Of a DNA stretch of 64,000 nucleotides, positions 36,987 through 46,449 are shown piece after piece; positions within the stretch are counted from its first letter, which is position 1, and each line of letters opens with the position of its first letter. The notes beneath the pieces were generated by a model that was not told the origin of the DNA, made no database searches, and saw only the letters and a program-made list of their open reading frames with translations. Location: the NCBI GenBank assembly GCA_965199865.1, contig CBDATU010000009.1, positions 186,001 through 250,000 on the forward strand, given 5' to 3'. This DNA comes from JAPOUP01 sp965199865. Lineage in GTDB: Bacteria; Pseudomonadota; Alphaproteobacteria; Rhodobacterales; Rhodobacteraceae. Both the position numbers and the translations under genes were made by a program.

Positions 36987-37916
36987 TCAGGCGGTGCGCA
37001 GTTCATTGTCAAATAGTTCCCGCAATTCAGGCGCAAACTGGCTGCGTGTGACATTTACCTCGGCGCGCGCCGCTTTGGCAAAGGCTTCGCGGGTGGCATT
37101 GTCGGGTTCGGTGATTTCAACTCCCTGACTGCGCAGTTCAGCGCTGCAGATCGCGTCATCCTCCTCGGCAAACCGCCTCTGCGCACTGGCAGAGCGATCA
37201 ACGGCGCGCTGGATGCAGCTGCGTATCTCAGAGTCGAGGTCCTTAAGGCGCTGGGCATTGAATAGAACAAGCGCAACGCCAAGCAGATGCCGCGTCAGGA
37301 GAATGTGGCGATGGGTTCTGTGAATCCCGAAATTCAGGATGTTTGTGAGAGGGTTCTCCTGCGCATCGACCTGGCCTGATTTTACCGCCTCGGGCAGGTC
37401 GCGCACATCAATGGCCATAGGGTCAAAGCCAAGGGCGCGGAAGACGCGCTGATGATCCTCGTTCGCCAATGTGCGGATCTTCAGGCCCCTGCAGTCGGCC
37501 AGGATCCTGATCCGCACCGCGCTTGAGACGTGACGAAGGCCGTTATCCCAGTAGCCCAGCACCTCGTAACCGGTTGCCGCAGCCACTTCGCGACGCAACC
37601 GGTCCCCGAGCGCCCCGTCGAGCAGTGCATAGGCGCTACGGCGGTCCGGCACCACGAAATGCTGGTCGAACAGGCCTAGTTCGGGGACGCGTTTGGCCAG
37701 ATAGCTCGACGAAAAGTAACATCCGTCCAGTTCACCCCTTTCGGTCAGCGACAGCAGATCGGCCGCCTTATGGCCGCGTGCGACGATGTTCTCGTCGAAG
37801 ACAAGTGAGACCGCGCCATTCGTTTCTTCTGAAACCGCCTCGGCCAGATTGCGCCCGCCCCTTGTGTGGACGGATCTGTCTCCCTGATACCCACCGAATT
37901 TCAGTTCGAGCGTCAT
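36987..37916 (-). CDS. DctP-family solute-binding-like protein without signal peptide
   Basis: A 309-residue member of the TRAP extracytoplasmic binding-protein family: KFGGYQGDRSVHTRGGRNLAEAV opening, LGYWDNGLRHVSS, the DCRGLKIRTLANEDHQRVFRALG segment with the ligand-carboxylate Arg, and VDAQENPLTNILNFGIH. It begins directly at MTLELKFGG, with no export signal, and no dctQ/dctM partner lies beside it. It may be a cytoplasmic sensor or enzyme derived from a binding protein, or have lost its signal. Seven bases after the Gfo/Idh/MocA gene. Confidence 0.8.
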   Translation of the reverse strand: MTLELKFGGYQGDRSVHTRGGRNLAEAVSEETNGAVSLVFDENIVARGHKAADLLSLTERGELDGCYFSSSYLAKRVPELGLFDQHFVVPDRRSAYALLDGALGDRLRREVAAATGYEVLGYWDNGLRHVSSAVRIRILADCRGLKIRTLANEDHQRVFRALGFDPMAIDVRDLPEAVKSGQVDAQENPLTNILNFGIHRTHRHILLTRHLLGVALVLFNAQRLKDLDSEIRSCIQRAVDRSASAQRRFAEEDDAICSAELRSQGVEITEPDNATREAFAKAARAEVNVTRSQFAPELRELFDNELRTA

Positions 37917-37923
37917 GGCTTCC

Positions 37924-39048
37924 TCACGTAAGCTCGTTCATCAGTTCCTGCGGATCAGGAGGCAATGGGACGACCTCGCCGCGCTTGGCCGATAGGTCCA
38001 TGGCCATGGTCAGCAGCAGGTTGCGGTGACCATCCGCGGCTGTGGCATGAGGTGTGTCCTGTCCGGTATGGAGGCGCTGATACCAGGCATTCGTTTCTTC
38101 GCGCATCGGTCCCCATAGCTGTCCGCCATGCAGATCTCCCGGTGGATAGCTGGTCAGGAAGTCGACATGCCGGTCGGGCGCCCTGTAGCCTTCAGGGGCG
38201 TAACCTGCGCCCTGCGCGACATTGGTTGCCATCACGAGATCACGATGCGTGTCTTCAATGTCGATCACACCCTGACTGCCGACGATTCCAATCTCTATTC
38301 CATAAACCGCACCGGGCCAGACTTCGGGCAGGGCCCAGGAAATGTTCATCGAAAAGACCGTACCATCATCCATCGTGAATATGCCGAGGGTTGAGTCTTT
38401 GGTGCCCCACTCGCCCAGGACCCTGTCGATGGACTGCGCATAGACGCTGACGGGAGACTTTCCTTCCATCAGCCACAGTGACATATCAAGGCTGTGGGTA
38501 CCCGAGACGACCATCGGAGTGAGCGTGGCCCGATCCTGGGTACGCCGGACAGTGGCGATGGGCACCATACGGTTCATGAAGGCACGGGTGATGACGGTGT
38601 GGACGTCGCCGATCTGTCCGGTAAGGAGTCGTTCCTTTACGGCGAGGAACCGGCGGCGAAAGCGTTGGGTGTAGCCAATCACGGCATCCAGATCGGCCGC
38701 TTCGATTGCGGACAGGATCTGTGCCGACTGTCGGGCATCTGTGGCTAGCGGCTTTTCGATGAAGAGCGAATGCGCCATTTCGATGGCAAGCATCGTTGGG
38801 TCAAAGTGGAAGTTCTCATCCGTTGCGATGATGGTTGCGGTAACTTCCGGGCGCCGCAGCAATGCGCGGAAGTCGTTGGTGAAGAAATCGGCCTGAACAT
38901 CCTCGGCCAGACGCTGACCGATGTCGGATTTCACGTCGCAAAGGCCGATCCAGCCGATGCCAGGATAGGCACGGGCCAGTTCTGCCCGGATTCGGCCGAT
39001 GGTGCCGCAACCGACAATGGCCAGACCGACTTCGCTACGATCCTGCAT
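37924..39048 (-). CDS. Gfo/Idh/MocA family oxidoreductase
   Basis: A 374-residue NAD(P)-dependent sugar-type dehydrogenase. Rossmann motif GLAIVGCGTIGRIRAEL at residues 7-23, then ATDENFHF and the family motif EKPLATDA (Lys near residue 98), with GTHSLDMSLWL in the C-terminal half supplying a conserved Asp/His. Members oxidise inositol, sugars or related polyols; the substrate is unknown. It follows TctA by 15 bases, so it may act on the compound brought in by the transporter. Confidence 0.9.
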   Translation of the reverse strand: MQDRSEVGLAIVGCGTIGRIRAELARAYPGIGWIGLCDVKSDIGQRLAEDVQADFFTNDFRALLRRPEVTATIIATDENFHFDPTMLAIEMAHSLFIEKPLATDARQSAQILSAIEAADLDAVIGYTQRFRRRFLAVKERLLTGQIGDVHTVITRAFMNRMVPIATVRRTQDRATLTPMVVSGTHSLDMSLWLMEGKSPVSVYAQSIDRVLGEWGTKDSTLGIFTMDDGTVFSMNISWALPEVWPGAVYGIEIGIVGSQGVIDIEDTHRDLVMATNVAQGAGYAPEGYRAPDRHVDFLTSYPPGDLHGGQLWGPMREETNAWYQRLHTGQDTPHATAADGHRNLLLTMAMDLSAKRGEVVPLPPDPQELMNELT

Positions 39049-39063
39049 GTATACCTCCCGGTC

Positions 39064-40578
39064 TCATTGATTGGGTTGCGACTGTCCAGGATCCGTCCTG
39101 CGACTGGCCCGGGCGTTTGAACGGACGCGAATCGCCCCTTCGATCAGGACGAACAGAACCGCCAGCATCAGGATGGTCCCGATCCACTGCGACAGCACGA
39201 AGCCCAGCGTCCTGTCCTCGAACACCAATAGCGCTCGCCGGAAGTTTTCATCCGCGAGCGGAGCGAGGATCACACCCAGCACCACCGGCGCGACCGGGAA
39301 TTTGAAGACCGAGAACAGCCAGCCGATCACGCCTGCCGCGAACATGATCCAGACATCGAACATCGATAGTTTCACCGCATAGGCACCAATTATGCACACC
39401 GGAAGGATCAGCGGCATCAGAATGCCGCGTGGCAGGCTGAATAGTTTCACGCAGGGGCCGATCAGTGCAAACGCGGCCATGAACATCAGGATGTTGGCCA
39501 CGATCAGCGCTGAATAGATGAAGTAGATCAGTCCTGGATGATCGATTTCAATCGTTGGTCCGACGACCACGTTCTTAAGCGTGAGCGCTGCCAGCAGCGC
39601 TGCCGCCGCCGCATTGCCCGGAATGCCAAGTGCAAGGGTTGGGAGCATCGAGCCGCCAATATTCGCATTATTTGCCGTCTCGGCACAGACCAGCGCGTGA
39701 TAGCTGCCTTTGCCCCATTCACTGCGCTCTTCCGGTTTCGCCCGTCGGCGTCCTATATCGTAAGCGAGAAACGATGCGACATTGGCCCCCGCGCCGGGGA
39801 TCGCCCCGATGAAGGTGCCGAGGATTCCTGATCTTACCGCGGCCGGAGAATAGCGTGAGAGCAGACCAAAGGGCGGAAAGACGCGCCCGACTTTCGAGGG
39901 GATCGTCGGCATGTCCTTCGCTGGCAGGGTGCGCAGGATTTCGGCCAGACCGAAGAGGCCGATAAGGACCGCGACATAGGAAATGCCGTCGAATAGCGCA
40001 AAAGTGCCAAAGGTGAAGCGCGGCACGGCATGGATTGAATCGAGCCCGACGAAAGCAACGAGCATTCCGATCCACCCGGCGATCCAGCCCTTCAGGGGCA
40101 TCGACCCGGCGGCCATCGTGCCTGCGACCATTATGCCAATCACTGCAAGCCAGAACATTTCCCATGATTTGAAATTCAGGGCGAAGGTGAGAATCAGCGG
40201 GATGAAGACCACAAGCATGACGATTCCGATACCGCCGCCGATGAAGGACGAGGCTATCGACATGCCGAGTGCCTGACCGCCCTCGCCTCTCTGGGCCAGC
40301 TGGTGTCCCTCAATCATCGTGGGAACGGCATCGGGAGTGCCTGGGATGTTGATCAGGACCGCTGAGATCGCGCCACCGAATACGCTTCCGGTATAGACGC
40401 CCAGCATGAACGAGATCGCCACGTCCTGCGACATGCCCGCCGACAGCCCGATCAGCAGTCCCATCGCCATTGTTGTGGACAGGCCGGGCAGGGCACCCCA
40501 GATGATACCAAGGCAGACCCCCGCCAGCGTCATGACCAGCAATGACGGGGTGAGCGCCAGCAGAAGGCCGTCGATCAT
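39064..40578 (-). CDS. tctA: Tripartite tricarboxylate transporter, large permease TctA
   Basis: A 504-residue inner-membrane permease with about 12 helices. Family motifs: GIIWGALPGLSTTMAMGLLI near residue 24, GVYTGSVFGGAISAVLINIPGTPDA near 61, and the repeated GAIPGAGANVASFLAYDIGRR with GSMLPTLALGIPGNAAAA in the second half. TctA forms the channel driven by the ion gradient. The start overlaps the tctB stop by 4 bases. Confidence 0.95.
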   Translation of the reverse strand: MIDGLLLALTPSLLVMTLAGVCLGIIWGALPGLSTTMAMGLLIGLSAGMSQDVAISFMLGVYTGSVFGGAISAVLINIPGTPDAVPTMIEGHQLAQRGEGGQALGMSIASSFIGGGIGIVMLVVFIPLILTFALNFKSWEMFWLAVIGIMVAGTMAAGSMPLKGWIAGWIGMLVAFVGLDSIHAVPRFTFGTFALFDGISYVAVLIGLFGLAEILRTLPAKDMPTIPSKVGRVFPPFGLLSRYSPAAVRSGILGTFIGAIPGAGANVASFLAYDIGRRRAKPEERSEWGKGSYHALVCAETANNANIGGSMLPTLALGIPGNAAAAALLAALTLKNVVVGPTIEIDHPGLIYFIYSALIVANILMFMAAFALIGPCVKLFSLPRGILMPLILPVCIIGAYAVKLSMFDVWIMFAAGVIGWLFSVFKFPVAPVVLGVILAPLADENFRRALLVFEDRTLGFVLSQWIGTILMLAVLFVLIEGAIRVRSNARASRRTDPGQSQPNQ

Positions 40579-41144
40579 CAGAAGCTCCCCGGAAGCGGAA
40601 TGCGGAACACCAGCTGAAACACCAGCGTCAGGATGGCCGTCCAGGTGATCGAGATGGCAGCGGTTATCCAGAGTGGACCGCGCCAGCTGAGGTGGATGAT
40701 CGTCGACAGTGCCAGGATCGTTGCCGGCTCAAAGGCCGACAGTCGCAACGTAGTGCCGAAGACCGAGAAATTCTGCTGAAACGCCAGCATCTGAAGCGCG
40801 GCGATATAGACCGCGACAGAGCAGGCCAGCAGAATCGAGCGCAGATCGGCGGAGATGTCGCGATCTGCGAATGCGGGAATGCGGATGCCCGAACGACGCC
40901 TCGCAAGGGCTGACGCACCGAGGCCCAGGGCCATGATGAACAGCGAAGCTGACACGATGAACGGAAGAAGCCCGGGCGCCGTATGGATCGCGCCGGGCAT
41001 CGGAAGCGCCACAGACGCGGCCATCACTGCGATCGTGATCGCAATCAGAACCGCTGAGGCAATCAGATCAAGTGCTGGAGAGGCAAAGCCGGAATCGGCT
41101 TCCCCACCCTCAATCCTGACCCTGGGTTGATCGGGGCTCGACAT
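40578..41144 (-). CDS. tctB: Tripartite tricarboxylate transporter, small permease TctB
   Basis: A 188-residue protein with four predicted helices (LIASAVLIAITIAVMAAS, LPFIVSASLFIMALGLGASAL, ILLACSVAVYIAALQMLAF, WITAAISITWTAILTLVFQLVF), the usual TctB layout. Start ATG 41144 (MSSPDQPRV) chosen over the longer frame to 41279, which would put 45 unsupported residues in front. It lies between tctC and tctA. Confidence 0.88.
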   Translation of the reverse strand: MSSPDQPRVRIEGGEADSGFASPALDLIASAVLIAITIAVMAASVALPMPGAIHTAPGLLPFIVSASLFIMALGLGASALARRRSGIRIPAFADRDISADLRSILLACSVAVYIAALQMLAFQQNFSVFGTTLRLSAFEPATILALSTIIHLSWRGPLWITAAISITWTAILTLVFQLVFRIPLPGSF

Positions 41145-41196
41145 GTTCGGACTGAAATATGCCGGAGCCCATGTCACACGGGCTCCGGCACAGGCA

Positions 41197-42312
41197 TCAG
41201 GAACCCGTGCTGATCGGTGGAGCTGAATAGCCTTCGGGAGGCCACCAGGATTCGAAATCGGCTGGGGCTGGCAGCCCAAGCTCGGCCGCGGTCTTCACCT
41301 CGGCGCCGATCTGATCCTGGAATTTGTTGAAGATCTCAACCGTGATCGCCTCCATCAGGGCACCTTCGCGATCCGCTTCCTCACCGACTTTCACGTCCGA
41401 AATGAAGTATTTGGAACCGAGCATCTCAAGAAAGCCCTCGGACGTCGCCGCTGCCACGAACGCATCGGCGAGTTCCTGAAGCACTTCCGGCGGCAGGTCC
41501 CGCTTGACCATGAAGTTATAGGTCGCACCGACCGGCAGGTTTGCGGCAGCGGGAATGACCGTGCCGAGCGTCGGAAGTACGGTTCCGTCCTCAAGCGTGA
41601 TGTCGCTGCCTGAAGTCTGCAGCAGGTTGCGCAGTTCACCTGACCGTATGAGGTCAATGTGCTCGTGAAGGCCACCGCCTGCGATATCGGTCTCGCCCTG
41701 CAGGCCAGCGAGAGTGGCGGGCTTGCCGCCCTTGTAGGGCACGTATTTCAGTTCGATTCCCGCAGCATTGGCGATGATCAGAGCCAGTTCGTGCCAGACG
41801 CCACCGGTGCCCGAGGTTGAGATCGAGACCGAGCCAGGATTGGTCTGAGCGGCTGCGATCACGTCCTCGATGGTCTGGAACGGGCTGTCCTTGCGCACCG
41901 ACCATGAGGCCGATGCCGCGCCGGCCTTGAACGGAAGCCAGTCCATCCAGGGCGTGAAGTCCGCATGACCCATGACGCGGACAAAGCGATTGTAGTTCGC
42001 TCCACCAAGTACGGTGTAACCATCGGAAGGTGCCGCGCCTACGAACTGTGTGGCGACGCCGCCCACTGCACCGGGCTTGTTGAGGACATTGATCGTCCAT
42101 CCCTTCGCATTGGCCATCTCCTCAGCCAGCTTGCGCATGATCGTATCCGTGCCGCCACCCGCGGCATACATCACGACGATGTTGATCGGGCGTTCGGGAT
42201 AGGATTGGGCGAATGCCGCCGTCGGCATTGTGATCTGGAGCGCCGCAAACCCTGCTACCGCCCCTCCGATCAATGACCTGCGGTCAGGTCCCGGTTTCGT
42301 TGAATCAGACAT
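41197..42312 (-). CDS. tctC: Tripartite tricarboxylate transporter solute-binding protein (Bug/TctC family)
   Basis: A 371-residue binding protein. The N-terminus has a Tat-like twin arginine (DRRSLIGGAVAGFAAL) and a cut site near AFAQ|SYPERPI. Family motifs follow: INIVVMYAAGGGTDTIMRKLAEEM, the INVLNKPGAVGGVA segment, and YVPYKGGKPATLAGLQGETDIAGGG. Bug proteins bind small organic acids with two water molecules; the ligand is not predictable. The gene order tctC-B-A is the common one. Confidence 0.93.
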   Translation of the reverse strand: MSDSTKPGPDRRSLIGGAVAGFAALQITMPTAAFAQSYPERPINIVVMYAAGGGTDTIMRKLAEEMANAKGWTINVLNKPGAVGGVATQFVGAAPSDGYTVLGGANYNRFVRVMGHADFTPWMDWLPFKAGAASASWSVRKDSPFQTIEDVIAAAQTNPGSVSISTSGTGGVWHELALIIANAAGIELKYVPYKGGKPATLAGLQGETDIAGGGLHEHIDLIRSGELRNLLQTSGSDITLEDGTVLPTLGTVIPAAANLPVGATYNFMVKRDLPPEVLQELADAFVAAATSEGFLEMLGSKYFISDVKVGEEADREGALMEAITVEIFNKFQDQIGAEVKTAAELGLPAPADFESWWPPEGYSAPPISTGS

Positions 42313-42344
42313 GTTTTCCTCCCGGATTTACGATCTCAATGAGA

Positions 42345-42941
42345 TCAGTTCTGACCTGAAGTCTCTGCCTCAGGTCCTGTATAATTCCTGGTCTTGACGA
42401 ATGACGTGACGCTGTCCTCGATGTCGGTTTCCATCAGGGAGTTCCAGCGGTTATTGAATCCGAAAAGCGCGATTACGGCCCCGATCTCGACGATCTGCTC
42501 TGCCGAAAAATGGCGATGCAGTTCTGCAATGTCTTCGGGTGTTGCATAGGACGGGCACTGCCCGCCGGTTAGTGCCACCCGCAGCGCTGCGCGTTCTGCA
42601 TCCGAGAACAGGGGACTTGTGGCGAATTCCCAGAGCGCCTCGAGCTTGTCCTCCGGTACGCCATTGTCGGCGCCGTTCTTGAACGTATGGGCTGAGCAGT
42701 AATGACATCCGTTCGACAGGCTCGTGACATGGGCGATCATCCAGCGCAGGGCCGGGTCCACGGTTCCGTTTGGGTTACGCACGACGACCCGGATCAGTTC
42801 CAGCACCGCTTTGGCGATCTCGGGGCGATGCGATAGCGTCAGCATCGAGTTCGCGACAAAACCCGTGGCCGATGCCAGCCACTCGATATCCGCCCTTGCG
42901 TCGTCAGATGCGGAAAGATCAACCGGTGCGATATGAGGCAT
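42345..42941 (-). CDS. Carboxymuconolactone decarboxylase/AhpD-like protein
   Basis: A 198-residue all-helical protein with the AhpD-type redox motif GCHYCSAHTFKN (CxxC-x-x-H, near residue 75). Such proteins are alkylhydroperoxidases or decarboxylases. ATG 42941 (MPHIAPVDLS) has GGGAG just upstream and replaces the longer frame. It lies between GST and tctC in one minus-strand unit. The CxxC points to a peroxidase-like role more than the decarboxylase. Confidence 0.85.
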   Translation of the reverse strand: MPHIAPVDLSASDDARADIEWLASATGFVANSMLTLSHRPEIAKAVLELIRVVVRNPNGTVDPALRWMIAHVTSLSNGCHYCSAHTFKNGADNGVPEDKLEALWEFATSPLFSDAERAALRVALTGGQCPSYATPEDIAELHRHFSAEQIVEIGAVIALFGFNNRWNSLMETDIEDSVTSFVKTRNYTGPEAETSGQN

Positions 42942-43096
42942 TACTCCCTTTCCATGGATCGGGCCATTTCTGGCGATGTGAATCAGCGCTGGTGCCGAGA
43001 CACAGGTAATCAACGATGCCCAACAGTGCCGTCGTCATCCGTGAAGCGCGCATGTGCTGGTTACCTTTTCCACAGCAGAGCCTTCCGAAATGGAGC

Positions 43097-43735
43097 TTAG
43101 GGTAGGGGGACATCGTTTACGTATTTCGGAACCTGATAGCCGCGCTGCACGGCGGGTCGCTCGGCGATGCGTATGTACCAGTCACGGGCATTGGGAAATT
43201 CGTGCAGGTCGATCTGCTGCCAGTCGTAGCGGGAGACCCAGGGCCAGATGGCCATATCGGTGATCGAATACTCACCGGGACCTGGACCGGCTATGTAGTC
43301 ACGGCCCTCCAGCCGTCTGTCCAGAACGCCGTATAGACGTCTGGCCTCTATCGAATAGCGTTCACTCGCATAGGCGGATTTGTCGGGATTATACTTCACG
43401 AAGTGATGGACCTGTCCAAACATCGGGCCAACACCACCCATCTGCCACATCAGCCATTCGATTGCGGCCCAGCGCTCGTCGCCATCTGGCAGGAACCGGC
43501 CGTATTTTTCGGCGAGGTAAAGCATGATTGCCCCGGTTTCCATCATCTGGATACCAGTGTCGTGATCGACGATGGCCGGAATGCGGTTGTTGGGGGCGAT
43601 TTTCAGGAATTCGGGTGCGAACTGTTCACCCTTCGAGATGTCGATGGCATGCACGGAATAATCCACGCCGAGTTCCTCAAGCATGATCGAGACTTTGCGG
43701 CCGTTCGGAGTGGTCCAGGTATAGAGGTCGATCAT
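43097..43735 (-). CDS. Glutathione S-transferase, YfcG/Ure2p-like
   Basis: A 212-residue GST. The thioredoxin-like N-terminal domain begins IDLYTWTTPNGRKVSIMLEELG (with TPNG as in the YfcG/YghU/Ure2p group) and has the cis-proline NNRIPAIVDHD and MMETGAIMLYLAEKYG for glutathione binding. The C-terminal helical domain has YSITDMAIWPWV. YfcG-type members act as disulfide-bond reductases or in detoxification. First gene of the tct operon. Confidence 0.92.
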   Translation of the reverse strand: MIDLYTWTTPNGRKVSIMLEELGVDYSVHAIDISKGEQFAPEFLKIAPNNRIPAIVDHDTGIQMMETGAIMLYLAEKYGRFLPDGDERWAAIEWLMWQMGGVGPMFGQVHHFVKYNPDKSAYASERYSIEARRLYGVLDRRLEGRDYIAGPGPGEYSITDMAIWPWVSRYDWQQIDLHEFPNARDWYIRIAERPAVQRGYQVPKYVNDVPLP

Positions 43736-44347
43736 AATTCAATGGCCCTTTAGGGATGTCCTTCAGACAGATTTCAGGTGGTTTCGCATTGCTGCGTGGG
43801 TGGCCCGGCGATTATGGCGCTTAGGCACCGCGATGATTCCGTTGTGCCCGGCTAGATTAGGCGACAGAAGCGCCGTCACTGGAGCAGGAGGGCTAGTGAC
43901 TTCCGCAAGACCCATGGTGAGCTGTCCGCTGTTCCTGTCGGTATCCGTCGGTGTGTCCTGCAGCATCCCGCTGCCAATACGGCGCTCGCCAGAGCCCTCT
44001 GCTTCAAGGGCTGTCAGCTCCCCGCAGGAGAATCCCGGTGAATCAGACCGATTCCCTTCCAGAGGCAACCCGTCACCAGGTACAGAAGCGGAACTGACAG
44101 GCCAGCCTGCCAATGTGCAGGAGGTTGCTGCTGTCGCGTTGAGACGGTTCATTGGTTAACCAATTTCCTGTATCTTGCATCCACAAAGAGGGTATCTGAG
44201 CAATGAAGTCAACTCAATAAATTCTGTTTACCTTGAAAGGGCATCAGGTATAAGTGGATTTCGACAATGGCCAGAGCGCTTCGTATTCATCAGAATTGGT
44301 CAATCAATTTGTATGGCGAGCCGACTTACGTGAATGGGGAGACTAGC
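43736..44347. other. Divergent control region between tct operon and alcohol-dehydrogenase operon
   Basis: About 600 bases upstream of both units. The part from 43763 to 44150 has open frames on both strands without family features. The segment 44151-44347 near the alcohol dehydrogenase is AT-rich (AATAAATTCTGTTTACC) and holds the 14-bp palindrome described separately. No gene recognised. Confidence 0.5.
44151..44164. promoter_or_regulatory. Palindromic operator candidate ATTGGTTAACCAAT
   Basis: A perfect 14-bp palindrome 184 bases before the chosen alcohol dehydrogenase start. The TTGGT/ACCAA half-sites are of the kind bound by FadR-subfamily GntR regulators. A closely related palindrome (60657-60673) precedes the TRAP operon. 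No GntR gene is in the window, so the regulator would be encoded elsewhere. Confidence 0.5.
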
Positions 44348-45517
44348 GTGGAAATACGTAGCGCGGAGGGCGTGAAATACACTGACCTGATGCCGGTACC
44401 GGAGCGGATGAGGGCATGGGTACTCGGAGACCCTGATGAGCTGAAGCTGATCGACAAGGAGGTACCGGTACCCGGTCGTGCCGAGGCATTGGTGCGAATC
44501 GATGCTGTTGCGATATGCGCAACGGATCTTGAGGTCATCACCTACGGCACGCCAGCGATGTTCAGGGGTGGTCCGCCCTTCAACAGGAACTTCACACCCG
44601 GCCATGAGTATATGGGCACGATTGCAGCGCTTGGGCCCGGTGTCGATGAGTTCGAGATCGGTGAACGCGTCACGGTCGAGATCCACGCTGGTTGCGGCCA
44701 GTGCAAGCGATGCCGGATGGGTATGTACACGTCGTGCCACAATTACGGTCTGAACTACGGCGACTGCGACAAAGGCCACCGGGCGAACGGCTTCACGACG
44801 GATGGTGGGTTTGCGGAATACGCCATCAATAACATCAACACGATGATCAGGGTTCCCGATACGATGTCGGATGCCGAGGCGACGCTTGTCGTGACGGCCG
44901 GAACTTCGATGTACGGGCTGACCGAACTTGGCGGACTGGTCGCCGGAGAAAGCGTGGTAGTGATTGGGCCGGGTCCAATCGGGCTTCTGGCGGTGGCGGT
45001 CGCGAAGTCGCTGGGGGCCAGCCCGGTGATTCTGATCGGCACGCGTGAGAACCGGAACCGGATCGGACTGGAACTGGGCGCGGACATCGCCATAGACGCC
45101 CGATCCGAGGATGTGCTTGCCCGTGTAAGGGAACTGACTGGTGGAAAGGGCGCGGATTATGTCGTGGATTGCGCTGGCGTAGAAGCCTCGGTCAACCAGG
45201 CCGTCCACATGACCAACCGGGGGGGCAAGGTCTGTCTCGCGGCCTTTCCCAAGAAGCCTGTCGAGTTCGATCTGGGCTATCTCGCCGTCAACAACATCTA
45301 CCTCTTTGGCATTCGGGGCGAGGGAAGATCGGCTACCCATCGCGCGATGGCGTTCATGGCCGAGAAGCGTTTCGATGCGACCAGGATTCACACGCATACA
45401 TTCCCGCTGCAGGACCTGCCGAACGCTCTGCGCCATGCGCGCGAACGGATCGACGACGCGATCAAGGTGGTGGTGTCGATGCGGGAGAGCAATGTCGGCA
45501 CGACCGCCGCCAAATAG
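44348..45517 (+). CDS. Zinc-dependent alcohol dehydrogenase (MDR superfamily)
   Basis: A 389-residue medium-chain dehydrogenase. Catalytic zinc ligands: Cys in AICATDLE, His-Glu in PGHEYMG; structural-zinc-type cysteines in GCGQCKRCRMGMYTSC. NAD-binding VVVIGPGPIGLLAVAVA. GGGGAG six bases before GTG 44348 supports that start over ATG 44267, which lacks a site and adds odd residues. Relatives act on polyols and sugar acids (threonine/sorbitol dehydrogenase type). It is followed after 11 bases by a DHDPS-family gene. Confidence 0.9.
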   Translation: MEIRSAEGVKYTDLMPVPERMRAWVLGDPDELKLIDKEVPVPGRAEALVRIDAVAICATDLEVITYGTPAMFRGGPPFNRNFTPGHEYMGTIAALGPGVDEFEIGERVTVEIHAGCGQCKRCRMGMYTSCHNYGLNYGDCDKGHRANGFTTDGGFAEYAINNINTMIRVPDTMSDAEATLVVTAGTSMYGLTELGGLVAGESVVVIGPGPIGLLAVAVAKSLGASPVILIGTRENRNRIGLELGADIAIDARSEDVLARVRELTGGKGADYVVDCAGVEASVNQAVHMTNRGGKVCLAAFPKKPVEFDLGYLAVNNIYLFGIRGEGRSATHRAMAFMAEKRFDATRIHTHTFPLQDLPNALRHARERIDDAIKVVVSMRESNVGTTAAK

Positions 45518-45528
45518 GACGAAACCAC

Positions 45529-46449
45529 ATGTCAAAGGCTAGACGAGGGATCCATGCGGCCGCGATTTCGCCGTTTCGGGAGGACGGATCACTCGATACC
45601 CAGAAGCTCATCTCCTATTGCGAACACCTGATCTCGGCGGGTGGATGCGATGGCGTGGCACCGACCGGTACGACGGGTGAAGGAAATTCAATCTCCCATC
45701 GCGAGCGGATCGCGCTTCCCGGTGCTTTCGCTGAGGCAGGGTTTGATCCGAACCGTGTGATCTTCGGTACCGGATCCTGCGCAACGCAGGATGCCGTTGA
45801 TCTGACGTCGGCGGCGGTTTCCGCTGGATTCATGAATGTTCTGGTCCTGCCACCCTTCTATTACAAGAACCCCAGCGACGACGGTCTCTATGCCTATTTC
45901 GCGCAGCTTGTTGAGAAGGTCGGTGATGATCGACTGCGGGTCTATCTCTATCACTTCCCGCAGATGTCGATGACGCCGATTCCGGTCGATGTCGCTGTCC
46001 GGCTAAAGCGCACCTTCGGGTCCGTGATTGCCGGTCTGAAGGATTCCAGCGGCGATCTGTCACAGTCACTGGCTTTCGCCAGGGCTACCGGTGGGATCGA
46101 CGCGGATTTTGACGTCTATCCGTCGAGCGAAGCGTTCCTGTTCGAAGGGCTGGCCGGTGGTTGCGCCGGGGTGATCTCGGGATCGACAAACGCTTTCGGG
46201 ATCTATTCACGCGACGCGATGGATGCCCCGTACGGGCCTGACAGCGATGCCTTTGCGAAGGCGAAAGCGGCTCGTGCGGTAGCATCGAAATACCCGCTGA
46301 TGGCAGCCATGAAACAGATGGAGGCCTGGCGCAGTGATGACGATAGCTGGACGCGCATGGCACCTCCACTGATGCCTCTGAGCGCTGGGCAATCGGCCAG
46401 TCTCAGGACGGATGTCGAGGGTCTGAAAGCCTCGGAGTTGGCAATTTAG
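45529..46449 (+). CDS. Dihydrodipicolinate synthase/N-acetylneuraminate lyase family aldolase
   Basis: A 306-residue Schiff-base aldolase. GGCDGVAPTGTTGEGNSIS contains the TTGE-type carboxylate loop; the Tyr of YLYHFPQMS and the Lys of GLKDSSGDLS (about residue 168) are the catalytic pair. The family includes DapA, NanA, KDG aldolases and hydratase-aldolases. Context (next to an alcohol dehydrogenase and opposite a carboxylate transporter) favours a catabolic 2-oxo-acid aldolase/dehydratase over lysine synthesis. Confidence 0.9.
   Translation: MSKARRGIHAAAISPFREDGSLDTQKLISYCEHLISAGGCDGVAPTGTTGEGNSISHRERIALPGAFAEAGFDPNRVIFGTGSCATQDAVDLTSAAVSAGFMNVLVLPPFYYKNPSDDGLYAYFAQLVEKVGDDRLRVYLYHFPQMSMTPIPVDVAVRLKRTFGSVIAGLKDSSGDLSQSLAFARATGGIDADFDVYPSSEAFLFEGLAGGCAGVISGSTNAFGIYSRDAMDAPYGPDSDAFAKAKAARAVASKYPLMAAMKQMEAWRSDDDSWTRMAPPLMPLSAGQSASLRTDVEGLKASELAI

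Noticed and set aside
44300..45535. 411-codon frame antisense to the alcohol dehydrogenase
   Set aside because: Shadow of a well-supported zinc dehydrogenase with full motifs; no protein-like pattern.
45169..46449. Extended DHDPS-family frame beginning inside the dehydrogenase
   Set aside because: First 120 codons are the dehydrogenase read in another frame; ATG 45529 gives the family N-terminus.
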